In this document: piece by piece, positions 44,735-52,393 of the stretch | How positions within the stretch are numbered: position 1 is the first letter of the stretch | How the letters are laid out: each line of letters starts with the position of its first letter | Assembly (NCBI GenBank): GCA_964397255.1 | Contig: CAYNHQ010000002.1 | Span: forward strand, 62,001-126,000 | Source of the DNA: CAYNHQ01 sp964397255 | GTDB taxonomy: Bacteria; Bdellovibrionota_G; JALEGL01; DATDPG01 | Direction of reading: 5' to 3' | Length of the DNA: 64,000 bases | The notes under the pieces: model-generated | The model's input: only the letters and a program-made list of their open reading frames with translations | The model's database searches: none | What the model was told of the DNA's origin: nothing | Program-made: the position numbers and the translations under genes

Positions 44735-44773
44735 TAATATTAATAAGATCAATATTAATTTATTAATGCTAAT
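44735..44773. promoter_or_regulatory. Triple TAATATTAAT-like operator array (left copy)
   Basis: Three palindromic 10-mers start at 44735 (TAATATTAAT), 44750 (CAATATTAAT) and 44764 (TAATGCTAAT), 15 and 14 bases apart. The same spacing occurs in the right copy. They lie between the two divergent promoters, a good place for a shared regulator or a nucleoid protein. Confidence 0.5.
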
Positions 44774-44831
44774 AACTTACGCTAGTTTGTCTAAACCAAT
44801 GCCTATCATCTTCGCAAGCCTACGCTCCTCA

Positions 44832-44861
44832 TTGACCCGCCCAGATCGGGGCTGTTATTCT
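44832..44861 (+). promoter_or_regulatory. Sigma-70 type promoter for the plus-strand NeuB operon
   Basis: TTGACC (44832-44837) and TATTCT (44856-44861) are 18 bases apart. The same boxes and spacing are found upstream of the FHA-GGDEF gene in the right copy. The NeuB GTG is at 44951, giving an untranslated leader of about 80 bases with a short ORF in it. Confidence 0.55.
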
Positions 44862-44880
44862 ATGTCGCCTGCCCCCTCAC

Positions 44881-44967
44881 ATGACACCGATACGACGATT
44901 CATGGGACTACGCGCGGTTTTTATTTTGTATCAGGTCGAAAACGGATACTGTGACGAAGAAGCGTGA
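44881..44967 (+). other. Leader ORF: remnant of the FHA-GGDEF start, 28 codons
   Basis: ATG ACA CCG AT at 44881 copies the first codons of the FHA-GGDEF gene (60005). The frame then differs and ends at TGA 44965-44967, 17 bases beyond the GTG start of NeuB in another frame. It is the mirror image of the leader ORF at 44517-44591. Translation of it could affect NeuB initiation, which has only a weak ribosome site. Confidence 0.45.
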
Positions 44968-46030
44968 AAACTTTGATCCCTCTCGAGTTTTCTGCATCGC
45001 AGAAGCCGGCGTAAATCACAACGGCGATCTTGCCATGGCAAAACAGCTGGTTGATGTGGCCGCCGGCGCTGGAGCGGATGCAGTTAAATTTCAAACGTTT
45101 TGGGTCGATGAGCTTGTTTCCTCGGATGCCAACCTTGCCCCTTACCAATTGCAGAACACCAAAGGGATACGTTCGCAATATGACATGCTCCGAACTCTCG
45201 AGCTTTCGGAAGAGGCCCACTTTATACTGAAAGAATACTGCGAAAAAAAACGCATTCTCTTCCTGTCCACTCCTCATTCGGGCGAAAAAAGCGCGGAATT
45301 TCTCCTCCGCTTGGGAATGAATGTGATTAAGGTGGCAAGTGGCGACATTACCAATTTTCCGCTTCTCCATTTTCTGGGAAGCAAAAAGGTGACTGTTCTC
45401 TTATCGACCGGAATGAGTACTCTAAAGGAAGTCAAAGATGCGAAAGACACGCTTTTTAACAGCGGATGCGAAACCCTCCTTCTCCTGCAATGCACTTCGG
45501 AGTATCCCTCTCCTTCCAATCATGTAAATTTGCGCGTGATGAAAACGCTAGAGGCAAATTGCGGAGTCTCGGTCGGGTTTTCCGACCATACTCTTGGATG
45601 GGAGGCGGCTGCACTCGCGGTTCGTCTGGGAGCACGATGCGTGGAAAAGCATATTACCCTGAGTCATTCACTCGTGGGTCCAGATCACAAAGCGTCGATG
45701 GAGCCAAAGGAATTCGAAGAGTTCGTAAACATTTTGCGCCGGGAAAAGGATGGGGTGCAAAGTGAGATTGATCCAAAACAAATCGAGGTACTTCTCGGCT
45801 CTGAGGTAAAAGAGCCTACCCAAGAGGAAAAAGAGACAAGACTTCTCGTTCGCAAAAGCATTTATACGCGTGAGACCATTGCAAAAGGAACCGTCTTTCA
45901 AGCCAAGCATCTCATCATGAAAAGACCGGCAAACGGCATTTCTGCGGCGCAATACCGTCAGGTTTTGGGGAAACGAGCGAAGCGGGATCTCACGGACCAA
46001 GTACTACTGAAATGGGAGGACCTTTCTTGA
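44951..46030 (+). CDS. Nonulosonic acid synthase (NeuB/LegI family), second copy
   Basis: A 359-residue enzyme starting at GTG. VFCIAEAGVNHNGDLAMAK, GADAVKFQTFWVDELV, LLSTGMSTLKEVK and VGFSDHTLGWEAAALAVRLG are the NeuB motifs; the phosphate-binding HITLSHSLVGPDHKAS is complete. The C-terminal SAF domain contains RKSIYTRETIAKGTVF and GISAAQYRQVLGKRA. The DXE/SxxPDH-like residues and its NeuD, NeuA and NeuC partners suggest a sialic- or legionaminic-type product. It differs clearly from the copy at 38.9-39.9 kb. It overlaps NeuD by several bases. Confidence 0.9.
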   Translation: MTKKRENFDPSRVFCIAEAGVNHNGDLAMAKQLVDVAAGAGADAVKFQTFWVDELVSSDANLAPYQLQNTKGIRSQYDMLRTLELSEEAHFILKEYCEKKRILFLSTPHSGEKSAEFLLRLGMNVIKVASGDITNFPLLHFLGSKKVTVLLSTGMSTLKEVKDAKDTLFNSGCETLLLLQCTSEYPSPSNHVNLRVMKTLEANCGVSVGFSDHTLGWEAAALAVRLGARCVEKHITLSHSLVGPDHKASMEPKEFEEFVNILRREKDGVQSEIDPKQIEVLLGSEVKEPTQEEKETRLLVRKSIYTRETIAKGTVFQAKHLIMKRPANGISAAQYRQVLGKRAKRDLTDQVLLKWEDLS

Positions 46031-46659
46031 GAGTGTTAATCTATGGAGCTGGAGGCCACGGCCGGGTAAGCGCCGATTGCTTACGCCAGATCGGAGGTTT
46101 TGAGATTCTCGGATTTATCGATGACGATGATCGGAAAAAGGGGACTCGTCACGAGGGGGTAGCCGTGATCGGGACTCGGACATCCCTTTCTACGATAAAA
46201 AAGGATGCCAAAGCGGAAGGAATTCTTATCGCGATGACAAACGGAGATCTTCATCGGGAGATGGTCGAATATTCTGAAGGCCTGGGCTTACGAACGATCG
46301 GATTCATCCACCCCACGGCTCGAATATCGCCTCTGGCCAAGATTGACCCCACGGCAATGATTTTCCCGAATGTCGTCGTCCATGTGAACGCCCACGTCTC
46401 CCCCCATGCGATTCTCAATACCGGCTGCATTATCGAACACGATGTCGAAGTGGGGCGTTTTTCTCATGTCGCTCCCGGTGCTGTCTTATGCGGATTTGCG
46501 AAGGTCGGAGAATTGTCCATGATTGGTGCCGGCTCGGTGGTCATTCCATCTAAGTGTATTGGATCTAACTCAACGATCGGCGCCGGCTCCATCGTCGTGT
46601 CCGACATTCCGGACAAAGTTACGGCATTCGGCAATCCATGCAAACCGAGATCGGCCTGA
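46012..46659 (+). CDS. NeuD/PglD-type hexapeptide-repeat sugar O/N-acetyltransferase
   Basis: A 215-residue protein, or 210 from TTG 46027, which overlaps the NeuB stop. The N-terminus LIYGAGGHGRVSADCLRQI with GFIDDDDRKKG is the PglD-type Rossmann-like domain that holds the amino-sugar nucleotide. The C-terminal half is a left-handed beta helix of hexapeptides (TARISPLAKIDPTAMIFPN and on) with the catalytic histidine in CIIEHDVEVG. It probably acetylates an amino group of the nonulosonic acid or its precursor. Confidence 0.86.
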   Translation: MGGPFLRVLIYGAGGHGRVSADCLRQIGGFEILGFIDDDDRKKGTRHEGVAVIGTRTSLSTIKKDAKAEGILIAMTNGDLHREMVEYSEGLGLRTIGFIHPTARISPLAKIDPTAMIFPNVVVHVNAHVSPHAILNTGCIIEHDVEVGRFSHVAPGAVLCGFAKVGELSMIGAGSVVIPSKCIGSNSTIGAGSIVVSDIPDKVTAFGNPCKPRSA

Positions 46660-47348
46660 TGGAGGTCTTTGGCATCATCACGGCACGCGGAGGATCGAAG
46701 GGACTACCCGGAAAAAATATTTTACCTTTGGCTGGGGTTCCATTGATCGGATGGACTATACGGGCGGCAAAAAGCAGTAAGACACTTACTTCAATAATTG
46801 TCAGCACGGACGATCCCACCATTGCTCAAATAGCGAAGGCTGAAGGGGCCGATGTTCCTTTTTTACGACCTTCTCATCTGGCAACAGACGAAAGCAAAAT
46901 GGAGGACGTGGTCCTCCATGCGCTCGAATGGATCAAGAAAGAAAAGAGAATTACTCCAAAGGTAATCGTGCTTCTTCAAGCCACCTCCCCTCTTCGTTTA
47001 CCGCTAGACATCGATGAGACGGTTCGATTGCTACTGGATTCGGGTGCTGATGCCGCCATGACGATAACGGAAGACAAAAGACACCCGACACATCGTTATC
47101 GACTGAATGCCGACAATAGACTTCACCATTTCTTTGACGAGTCAGATCGAAAATCGCGCAGACAGGACGGGCAGCCCATATATCTTCCTTCCGGTTCCGT
47201 TTATGCCGTGAACTACGATTCATTCATCCGAAATCCGTCTTTTTCTAAAGGAGATTGTCGCGGACTAGTCCGCGATTTTGAATCGTCCGTCGATATTGAC
47301 GATCATTGGGATTTCAAATTAGCCGAACTGATTTTGATCTCTCGTTAG
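46659..47348 (+). CDS. Acylneuraminate cytidylyltransferase (NeuA/LegF family)
   Basis: From ATG 46659, which overlaps the NeuD stop (TGATG), the protein has 229 residues; an upstream in-frame ATG at 46638 is less likely. GIITARGGSKGLPGKNIL is the CTP-binding start, LLQATSPLRLPLDID near residue 103 the QxTSPLR motif, and SVDIDDHWDFKLAE at the end the metal-binding IDxxxD. It forms the CMP-activated nonulosonic acid. It is the third gene in a neuB-neuD-neuA unit. Confidence 0.92.
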   Translation: MEVFGIITARGGSKGLPGKNILPLAGVPLIGWTIRAAKSSKTLTSIIVSTDDPTIAQIAKAEGADVPFLRPSHLATDESKMEDVVLHALEWIKKEKRITPKVIVLLQATSPLRLPLDIDETVRLLLDSGADAAMTITEDKRHPTHRYRLNADNRLHHFFDESDRKSRRQDGQPIYLPSGSVYAVNYDSFIRNPSFSKGDCRGLVRDFESSVDIDDHWDFKLAELILISR

Positions 47349-47439
47349 CGCGCTTTTTCAAATCGCCACCCGGAATCTTTCAGGGCCAAGTCTGGAAGAC
47401 TCTTTTACCTCGAAGCGAAGTGACGGACCCCTCGCGAAA

Positions 47440-48993
47440 TTATCCGGGATGACGTTTGCGTGATGCTTCTGGCCATCGAACATCGGAGAATTGAGGATCG
47501 CCATGCACCTTCTTCCATTCTCGTTCATACTCACGAATTCGTTTGATATCACGCGCGACCATTAACTCACGCAATCCAAGAAGTTCGACCGAATTGAAAT
47601 TTTCACAAATGTTCGCCGTGATTTTCGTGGCATCGCCCAAATCAAGCAAATAGGCCTCCAAATTTCCATTATATTGGGCTAGAATTTTATCCTTGTAGCG
47701 GTAATACCACTCCGTTCCAGGGTAGGCTGTCGCAAAAAAGGGTTTGACCTCGATTCCCATTCTTTCCCACGCCTCCACACAATCCACGAGGCTGTCGAAA
47801 AATTCGTCAGGGAATCCGATCATTTGATTGGGAATCGGCCGAATTCCGGCATCTAGCGTCATTTTCAAAGATCGCTCATTGGTTTCAGGGGTCGCCCCTT
47901 TCCCGACATTTTTGAGAATTCGTTTGGAAAAAGATTCATACCCATAAAGCAATTGCGCGCATCCCGCTTTCCTCATCATCGAAAGAAGCGCTGGATTTGC
48001 GAGCGAGGCGTGGCTCGTCCCCCCCCAGTGAACCCCGTCCTTGCAGGTATCGGGATGGTGCGAAACGTTAAGTCGGGAACAGGTGGGTTGCAGGCCTTCT
48101 TCGATCCAAAGCCTGCAAAGCTCGGGAAGCCATTTGTTTCTCGCCGCTGAATTAATCGCGAGTAAATTTTCGTCGTAAAACAAGAGAAAATCGACGCCGT
48201 ACGCCTGGTTGAGATGTTTGGCCATTTTCACTAAATACGCAGGGCTATGCCACCGGTTCGTTCGATCGTGCGTAAAAATCACATCGGCCTGGTCATTCTC
48301 TGGGGATTGGTAATGCACATCTCCCGCAAGCCCCAAATGAAAACAAAACCGACAAATAAACGGGCAGCCAAAACTCCCATTAATATCCAACCTGCGGCGA
48401 GCACTAAATGCCTCCTCGCTATAGAGAAGCGCACTGTTTTTGAAATAAATATCCAGAGGAAGCATGTTCCATGCGGGATAAGGGAGCGTATCCAGATCCG
48501 TAATCAATTCTCGAGGGCGATTTAGATGGATCGTTCCCTGGGGGCCTCTCCAAATGATTCCATCGATCGCACTCCATTGTTCGCGTTTGCTCTCGATCTC
48601 CCCGAGAATTTCTGGAAAGGTAACAAACGCCTCCCCCACCACACCGATATCCACCATCGGTAGGAGAGTCATAATATCTCTAGGAATGGAAGTCAGAAGC
48701 CCTCCGCCGACGACTATTTTCGAGCGTGGCCTGAGATCTCTGGCAAGAGTCACAATTTTTTTAACATACGCGTAAGTGGTGGAGATTCCCCCAACCCCAA
48801 TTAGATCCCAGTTATCGGCTCCAATCACTTCCTCCAATAGCGTGTCGCTAGGGCGCCAAGCATTCGCGTCGAACACCTGAACCTGATGACCTTCTTTGTC
48901 CGCAATCGCAGCAAGTAAAGCGATGCCGTATGGGATATGCTTTGGTTTATCCTCCATTCGAACGACAGGATTAATGAGCAGTGCTTTTGCCAT
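47440..48993 (-). CDS. B12-binding-domain radical SAM protein
   Basis: A 517-residue enzyme. Residues 1-150 form a B12-type domain (ALLINPVVRMEDKPKHIPYG, then IVVGGGLLTSIPRDI and GVVGEAFVTFPEIL). The radical SAM core has NGSFGCPFICRFCFHLG near residue 207 with CxxxCxxC. It continues with the glutamate-rich AQLLYGYESFSKRILKNV. The gene converges with neuA, with a 91-base gap that shows no clear terminator. It is the last gene of the minus-strand run from NeuC. A methylation or deoxygenation on the glycan or lipid carrier is inferred. Confidence 0.84.
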   Translation of the reverse strand: MAKALLINPVVRMEDKPKHIPYGIALLAAIADKEGHQVQVFDANAWRPSDTLLEEVIGADNWDLIGVGGISTTYAYVKKIVTLARDLRPRSKIVVGGGLLTSIPRDIMTLLPMVDIGVVGEAFVTFPEILGEIESKREQWSAIDGIIWRGPQGTIHLNRPRELITDLDTLPYPAWNMLPLDIYFKNSALLYSEEAFSARRRLDINGSFGCPFICRFCFHLGLAGDVHYQSPENDQADVIFTHDRTNRWHSPAYLVKMAKHLNQAYGVDFLLFYDENLLAINSAARNKWLPELCRLWIEEGLQPTCSRLNVSHHPDTCKDGVHWGGTSHASLANPALLSMMRKAGCAQLLYGYESFSKRILKNVGKGATPETNERSLKMTLDAGIRPIPNQMIGFPDEFFDSLVDCVEAWERMGIEVKPFFATAYPGTEWYYRYKDKILAQYNGNLEAYLLDLGDATKITANICENFNSVELLGLRELMVARDIKRIREYEREWKKVHGDPQFSDVRWPEASRKRHPG

Positions 48994-48999
48994 TTGAAG

Positions 49000-50013
49000 C
49001 TACGTTAAAAAAGAGTCCAACTTCGTATAATGGATGCCATTGCCGAACACGGTACCGCCTTCCGTACAATTGTATGTCTCGCAGTCGGCATGTAAAGACA
49101 TCTCCAAGAAAGATTCCCTGTACCAATAGTACGTGGGATCGCAAAACCATGTCTCATTTTCATACGGATTAGGAATGGAAATAAACGCTTCGGCGATGCG
49201 ATCCCCCAGAAGAGCTTTGAGTTCGGGATAATACTGGGTCTTTTGATAATCGGTTCCAGGAGCGTATCCGAAATCCATTCCCACGATTCCCACGTGGCGT
49301 TTTTCCAGGATAGCGTGGCTAAATACCCATGCGCTTGAACCCACGTTGCCTCCTGAATTCATGCACGGCACTCCATTTTCTCGGAAAAGTTGTGCCGTGA
49401 TCCCATCGGGATTTTCGATGTCATCCACGATCGGATTCCACCAGTAAACGTCCATACCGGAATCAATGCATCTTTGGGCCACCGATGGGTGAACGCTAGT
49501 TGCAACGATCGCTTTAATTTTAGGTCCATGTTCATTCACAAGGCGGATCATTTGTTCATTTGCCTTGAGTTCATTTTCCCAAAGAACCGGATCATATAGT
49601 TGGCGGGAAAAGTATTCGTCTTGCGGGCGGTTCGCGAGATCCGGATCTCCGAACCAACGAACAATACGTGAAGAGTGGCCATCGACGGAAACGACAAAGT
49701 CGGGAATCAATCCTTTTCGAAGAACATTTCCCAAAGACCCGTCCGCCACGACGATCGTTCCGTCAAAATGGTCCCGCGCCCTTACAATTCGATCCACTGA
49801 ATTTCTGCGATGAAGACTCGGCCCGCTCGCAATTACGAGAGCGCGTGTGGCGGGAAATGCACTCGCGTTTAAGTCACAAATCGTTTTTGAAATAAATCTC
49901 TTGTTCTCTCGGGTGTTTGCCAATCCCAACTTTTTCGATTTGGCCAGCGTCAGATCGCTCATGCGCGAGACAACACCCTGGGCAAACGACGTAAGTTTTT
50001 CTACTTTTTCCAA
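49000..50013 (-). CDS. DUF115/Maf-like protein
   Basis: A 337-residue protein from TTG 50013. ALVIASGPSLHRRNSVDRI near residue 58 is the DUF115 signature (GPSL), followed by VVADGSLGNVLRKGLIPDFVVSVDGH near residue 90 and GGNVGSSAWVFSHAILEKR near residue 217. DUF115 is found in Maf proteins, which transfer pseudaminic or legionaminic acid to flagellin, and in pterin pyrophosphokinase-like enzymes. The neighbouring NeuA makes a nonulosonic-acid transferase role plausible. It is shorter than classic Maf. Confidence 0.75.
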   Translation of the reverse strand: MEKVEKLTSFAQGVVSRMSDLTLAKSKKLGLANTRENKRFISKTICDLNASAFPATRALVIASGPSLHRRNSVDRIVRARDHFDGTIVVADGSLGNVLRKGLIPDFVVSVDGHSSRIVRWFGDPDLANRPQDEYFSRQLYDPVLWENELKANEQMIRLVNEHGPKIKAIVATSVHPSVAQRCIDSGMDVYWWNPIVDDIENPDGITAQLFRENGVPCMNSGGNVGSSAWVFSHAILEKRHVGIVGMDFGYAPGTDYQKTQYYPELKALLGDRIAEAFISIPNPYENETWFCDPTYYWYRESFLEMSLHADCETYNCTEGGTVFGNGIHYTKLDSFLT

Positions 50014-50174
50014 ATAAAAACTTTGGATTTTCGAACAAAAGCGATGCTTCCACCCAGTTTTTCAAGCGCGCTTTTTTCGAATTGCTTTTCTAAATCATTC
50101 TTTTCGTTTTCTCGACTTAGCGATTCGGATTTTTTCAAATCAAGATCGTAATTTCCTTTTAGGACGTCACTCAT
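50001..50174 (-). CDS. Possible small hydrophilic protein
   Basis: A 57-codon frame from ATG 50174 to TAG 50003-50001 (MSDVLKGNYDLDLKKSESLS and on). It is rich in Lys and Glu and has no ribosome site that I can see. It fills the gap between the epimerase gene and the DUF115 gene and its stop lies 10 bases inside the DUF115 frame, so it could couple translation. No family recognised; it may be non-coding. Confidence 0.3.
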   Translation of the reverse strand: MSDVLKGNYDLDLKKSESLSRENEKNDLEKQFEKSALEKLGGSIAFVRKSKVFIWKK

Positions 50175-50251
50175 AGCAATGTTTTATTTTAACAATTCCC
50201 TAGCTTTTTGTGAAGCGATCAGCCTTATTTAATCAGTTTCATACGTACTCC

Positions 50252-51217
50252 TTACTCCGCCCGACCTCGCCAAGAATCCTCTATAGTGCCGCTTTCAATG
50301 AGTTTCTTAATCCCGACATCCAGCGATATCTTGGGCTGATATCCAAGCAAGGTACGCGCCCGCTCGATCGATGGAATTCGCGACTGGATATCTCGTTGGG
50401 GCGTCCGGTCACTTTCGGACTTCTTCGCGATCCGGGGCTTCAAATGATGTTTGCCGGAGATCGAAATGATTTTCTCCGCGAGTTCGCGCATCGTTACCGG
50501 CTCCTGGTCGTTACCTAAGTTAAGCGTTGTTTGATTCGCCCGGTCAGAAAAAAGCGAAAGAATAATTCCATCGGCTATATCTGCGCCGTAACAGAAAGAC
50601 CTCACTTGCGATCCGTCACCAATCAACAACGGGGAAGAATCGTTCAACACCGCGTTGATAAAACGGGGGATGACGAATTGGCCGACCTGATGGCGCCCAT
50701 AAGCATTAAAAAAGCGAAGGATCGTGTATTCCATGGCATATCGTTCAGCGTAGGTCTTTACATATTCCTCTCCCGCGAGCTTGCTGATCGCATAGATTGA
50801 TTTCGGATTCAACGGCGTATCCTCGTGGATGGGTGACCCGTCCCCTTCCCCATACACTTCCGACGAAGACGCATAAATGAACTTCTTACTTCTTTCTTTG
50901 GCACAGGCCTCTAAAACCATAATGGTTCCTTGAATATTTATATTGAGACAAGCGAGACGGCGTTTCTCGGAATTCTCCACACCGAGAAGTGCGGCCAAAT
51001 GAACAATCACATCGCAATCGCGCATCGCGGAAGAGAGATCCGTGATATCGAGAATGCTTCCCTGGAAATGTTCTAGCCCCTCCGACTCGGGCAGGGGAAC
51101 GAGATCCATCGTACGAATTCCAAATTCGAGTTTCGACGTGGAACGGTGTTCCAACAATCGACGCGCAAGCGCCCTGCCAAGAAATCCCCCTCCACCAGTG
51201 ATGAGAACTCTACGAAT
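50252..51217 (-). CDS. NAD-dependent sugar-nucleotide epimerase/dehydratase with likely ATT start
   Basis: The frame runs upstream of the first usable TTG (51157) to give RRVLITGGGGFLGRALARRL, the NAD-binding strand and glycine motif that every member needs. The only start-like codon behind a ribosome site is ATT at 51217 (GGGAG six bases before it); no ATG, GTG or TTG is available in that segment. With ATT the protein has 321 residues. FIYASSSEVYGEG and YAISKLAGEEY hold the catalytic Ser and YxxxK. It is probably a 4-epimerase or 4,6-dehydratase. The upstream aminotransferase stop (51222-51220) lies 3 bases before the ATT. Confidence 0.82.
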   Translation of the reverse strand: MRRVLITGGGGFLGRALARRLLEHRSTSKLEFGIRTMDLVPLPESEGLEHFQGSILDITDLSSAMRDCDVIVHLAALLGVENSEKRRLACLNINIQGTIMVLEACAKERSKKFIYASSSEVYGEGDGSPIHEDTPLNPKSIYAISKLAGEEYVKTYAERYAMEYTILRFFNAYGRHQVGQFVIPRFINAVLNDSSPLLIGDGSQVRSFCYGADIADGIILSLFSDRANQTTLNLGNDQEPVTMRELAEKIISISGKHHLKPRIAKKSESDRTPQRDIQSRIPSIERARTLLGYQPKISLDVGIKKLIESGTIEDSWRGRAE

Positions 51218-51219
51218 CG

Positions 51220-52383
51220 CTATCTCCCACGTTTTTTGGCCACTTCGGAGACGGCGTCAATTACGCGCCCCTGGTCTCTCTCCGAGAGCGTCGGAAAAAT
51301 CGGCAGCGAGAATGCCGTCGTTGCGAAATGCGTGGCGCCTTTAAAATCGGCGCCTTTTCTTTTTGGGACGGAACCAAAGACTCCTTGATCATGCAGAGTG
51401 GGATAATACAGACGAGCTCCCACGCCTCGGCTCTTAAGCTCCGATATCCACCCGTCTCGATTGATGGTGAAACACTCCGGATCGGCTCGCAAAGTATAAA
51501 GCTGAAAATTGTGATCTTCTTCTTTCCGAATGAATGGAGGAACTAACCCGCGTATCGCCTTGAACGCATCTGTATAACGGTGGGCGATTTCTCTCCGCTT
51601 GCGAACGCTTTCTTTTAGCTTCTTCAGTTGAATCCTGCCAATGGCCGACATCATTTCAGGCATTCGAAAATTAAAGCCTAGAAGATCCCATTCAAATTTT
51701 GCTTGATCGCCAAAATTCCGAATCAAGCGCGCTCGTTTTGCGATATCTTCTCGATCGGTGACGATCATTCCTCCTTCTCCGGTGGTCATCGGTTTAGAAG
51801 GAGTAAAGCTGAAGATCCCCACGTCACCGATAGTGCCCGTGTACTTGCCCTCAAACCTTGCAAGATGCGATTCCGCCGCATCTTCGATAACCGCAATGCC
51901 CAAACGACGCGCTTCCTTCACGATAGGAGCAAGATTACAGGACTGCCCAGCATAGTGGACCGGCAAAATGGCTCGTGTCTTTTTGGAAAGGCACTTCTCC
52001 AAGTCGACTGCGTCCATTCCATAGTCGTCACTCGTAATGTCAGAAAAAACCGGACACGCTCCAAGATAAAGTGAAGAACTCGCAGTGGAAATGAAGGTCA
52101 TATCAGGAACGACAACTTCGTCTCCCACTCCGATTTCCAGCGCGGCCTGGGCCACAAGAAGCGCTGATGAACCTGAATTCACGGCGATCGCGTATTTCGA
52201 TCCTACAACCGCAGCGAATTCTTTTTCAAAAGCCTCGGTCTCAGGCCCTGAAATAAGCCAGCCGCTCCGCACGACACGAGCAGCCGCTTCGGCTTCCTCC
52301 GAGTCGATCCAGGGCTTTGCGAGAGGAACTTCGATGGAGTTCGGCTGCGTTCCTTCACTCGGGTCGTTGATATTGGCTTTCAC
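51220..52383 (-). CDS. DegT/DnrJ/EryC1/StrS family sugar aminotransferase (LegC/PseC-like)
   Basis: A 387-residue PLP enzyme. VPLAKPWIDSEEAEAAARV near residue 19, NSGSSALLVAQAAL near residue 70, EDAAESHLARFEGKYTG near residue 165 and IFSFTPSKPMTTGEGGMIV near residue 192 with the PLP lysine. Transamination of a 4-keto-6-deoxy nucleotide sugar fits the legionaminic-type set with NeuC, NeuB and NeuD. It follows NeuC by about 10 bases and precedes the epimerase with the unusual start. Confidence 0.88.
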   Translation of the reverse strand: MKANINDPSEGTQPNSIEVPLAKPWIDSEEAEAAARVVRSGWLISGPETEAFEKEFAAVVGSKYAIAVNSGSSALLVAQAALEIGVGDEVVVPDMTFISTASSSLYLGACPVFSDITSDDYGMDAVDLEKCLSKKTRAILPVHYAGQSCNLAPIVKEARRLGIAVIEDAAESHLARFEGKYTGTIGDVGIFSFTPSKPMTTGEGGMIVTDREDIAKRARLIRNFGDQAKFEWDLLGFNFRMPEMMSAIGRIQLKKLKESVRKRREIAHRYTDAFKAIRGLVPPFIRKEEDHNFQLYTLRADPECFTINRDGWISELKSRGVGARLYYPTLHDQGVFGSVPKRKGADFKGATHFATTAFSLPIFPTLSERDQGRVIDAVSEVAKKRGR

Positions 52384-52393
52384 AAATGGGCGC

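Larger units (their letters stand above)
44564..44900. repeat. Left copy of a duplicated divergent promoter region
   Basis: This 337-base stretch aligns end to end with 59685-60023, in the same orientation, with a 38-base block fully identical (44679-44716 against 59801-59838). It also shares the same TA-rich middle and the same promoter boxes on both strands. The ends reach the first codons of both genes that flank the right copy. It forms most of the 430-base gap 44521-44950, which otherwise contains no gene apart from short leader ORFs. Base identity is high but below perfect, so the duplication is not very recent. Confidence 0.85.

Noticed and set aside
44521..44950. An insertion sequence or integrative element at the left repeat
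   Set aside because: No transposase, integrase, terminal inverted repeats or target duplications are present; the content is fully explained as a copied promoter region.
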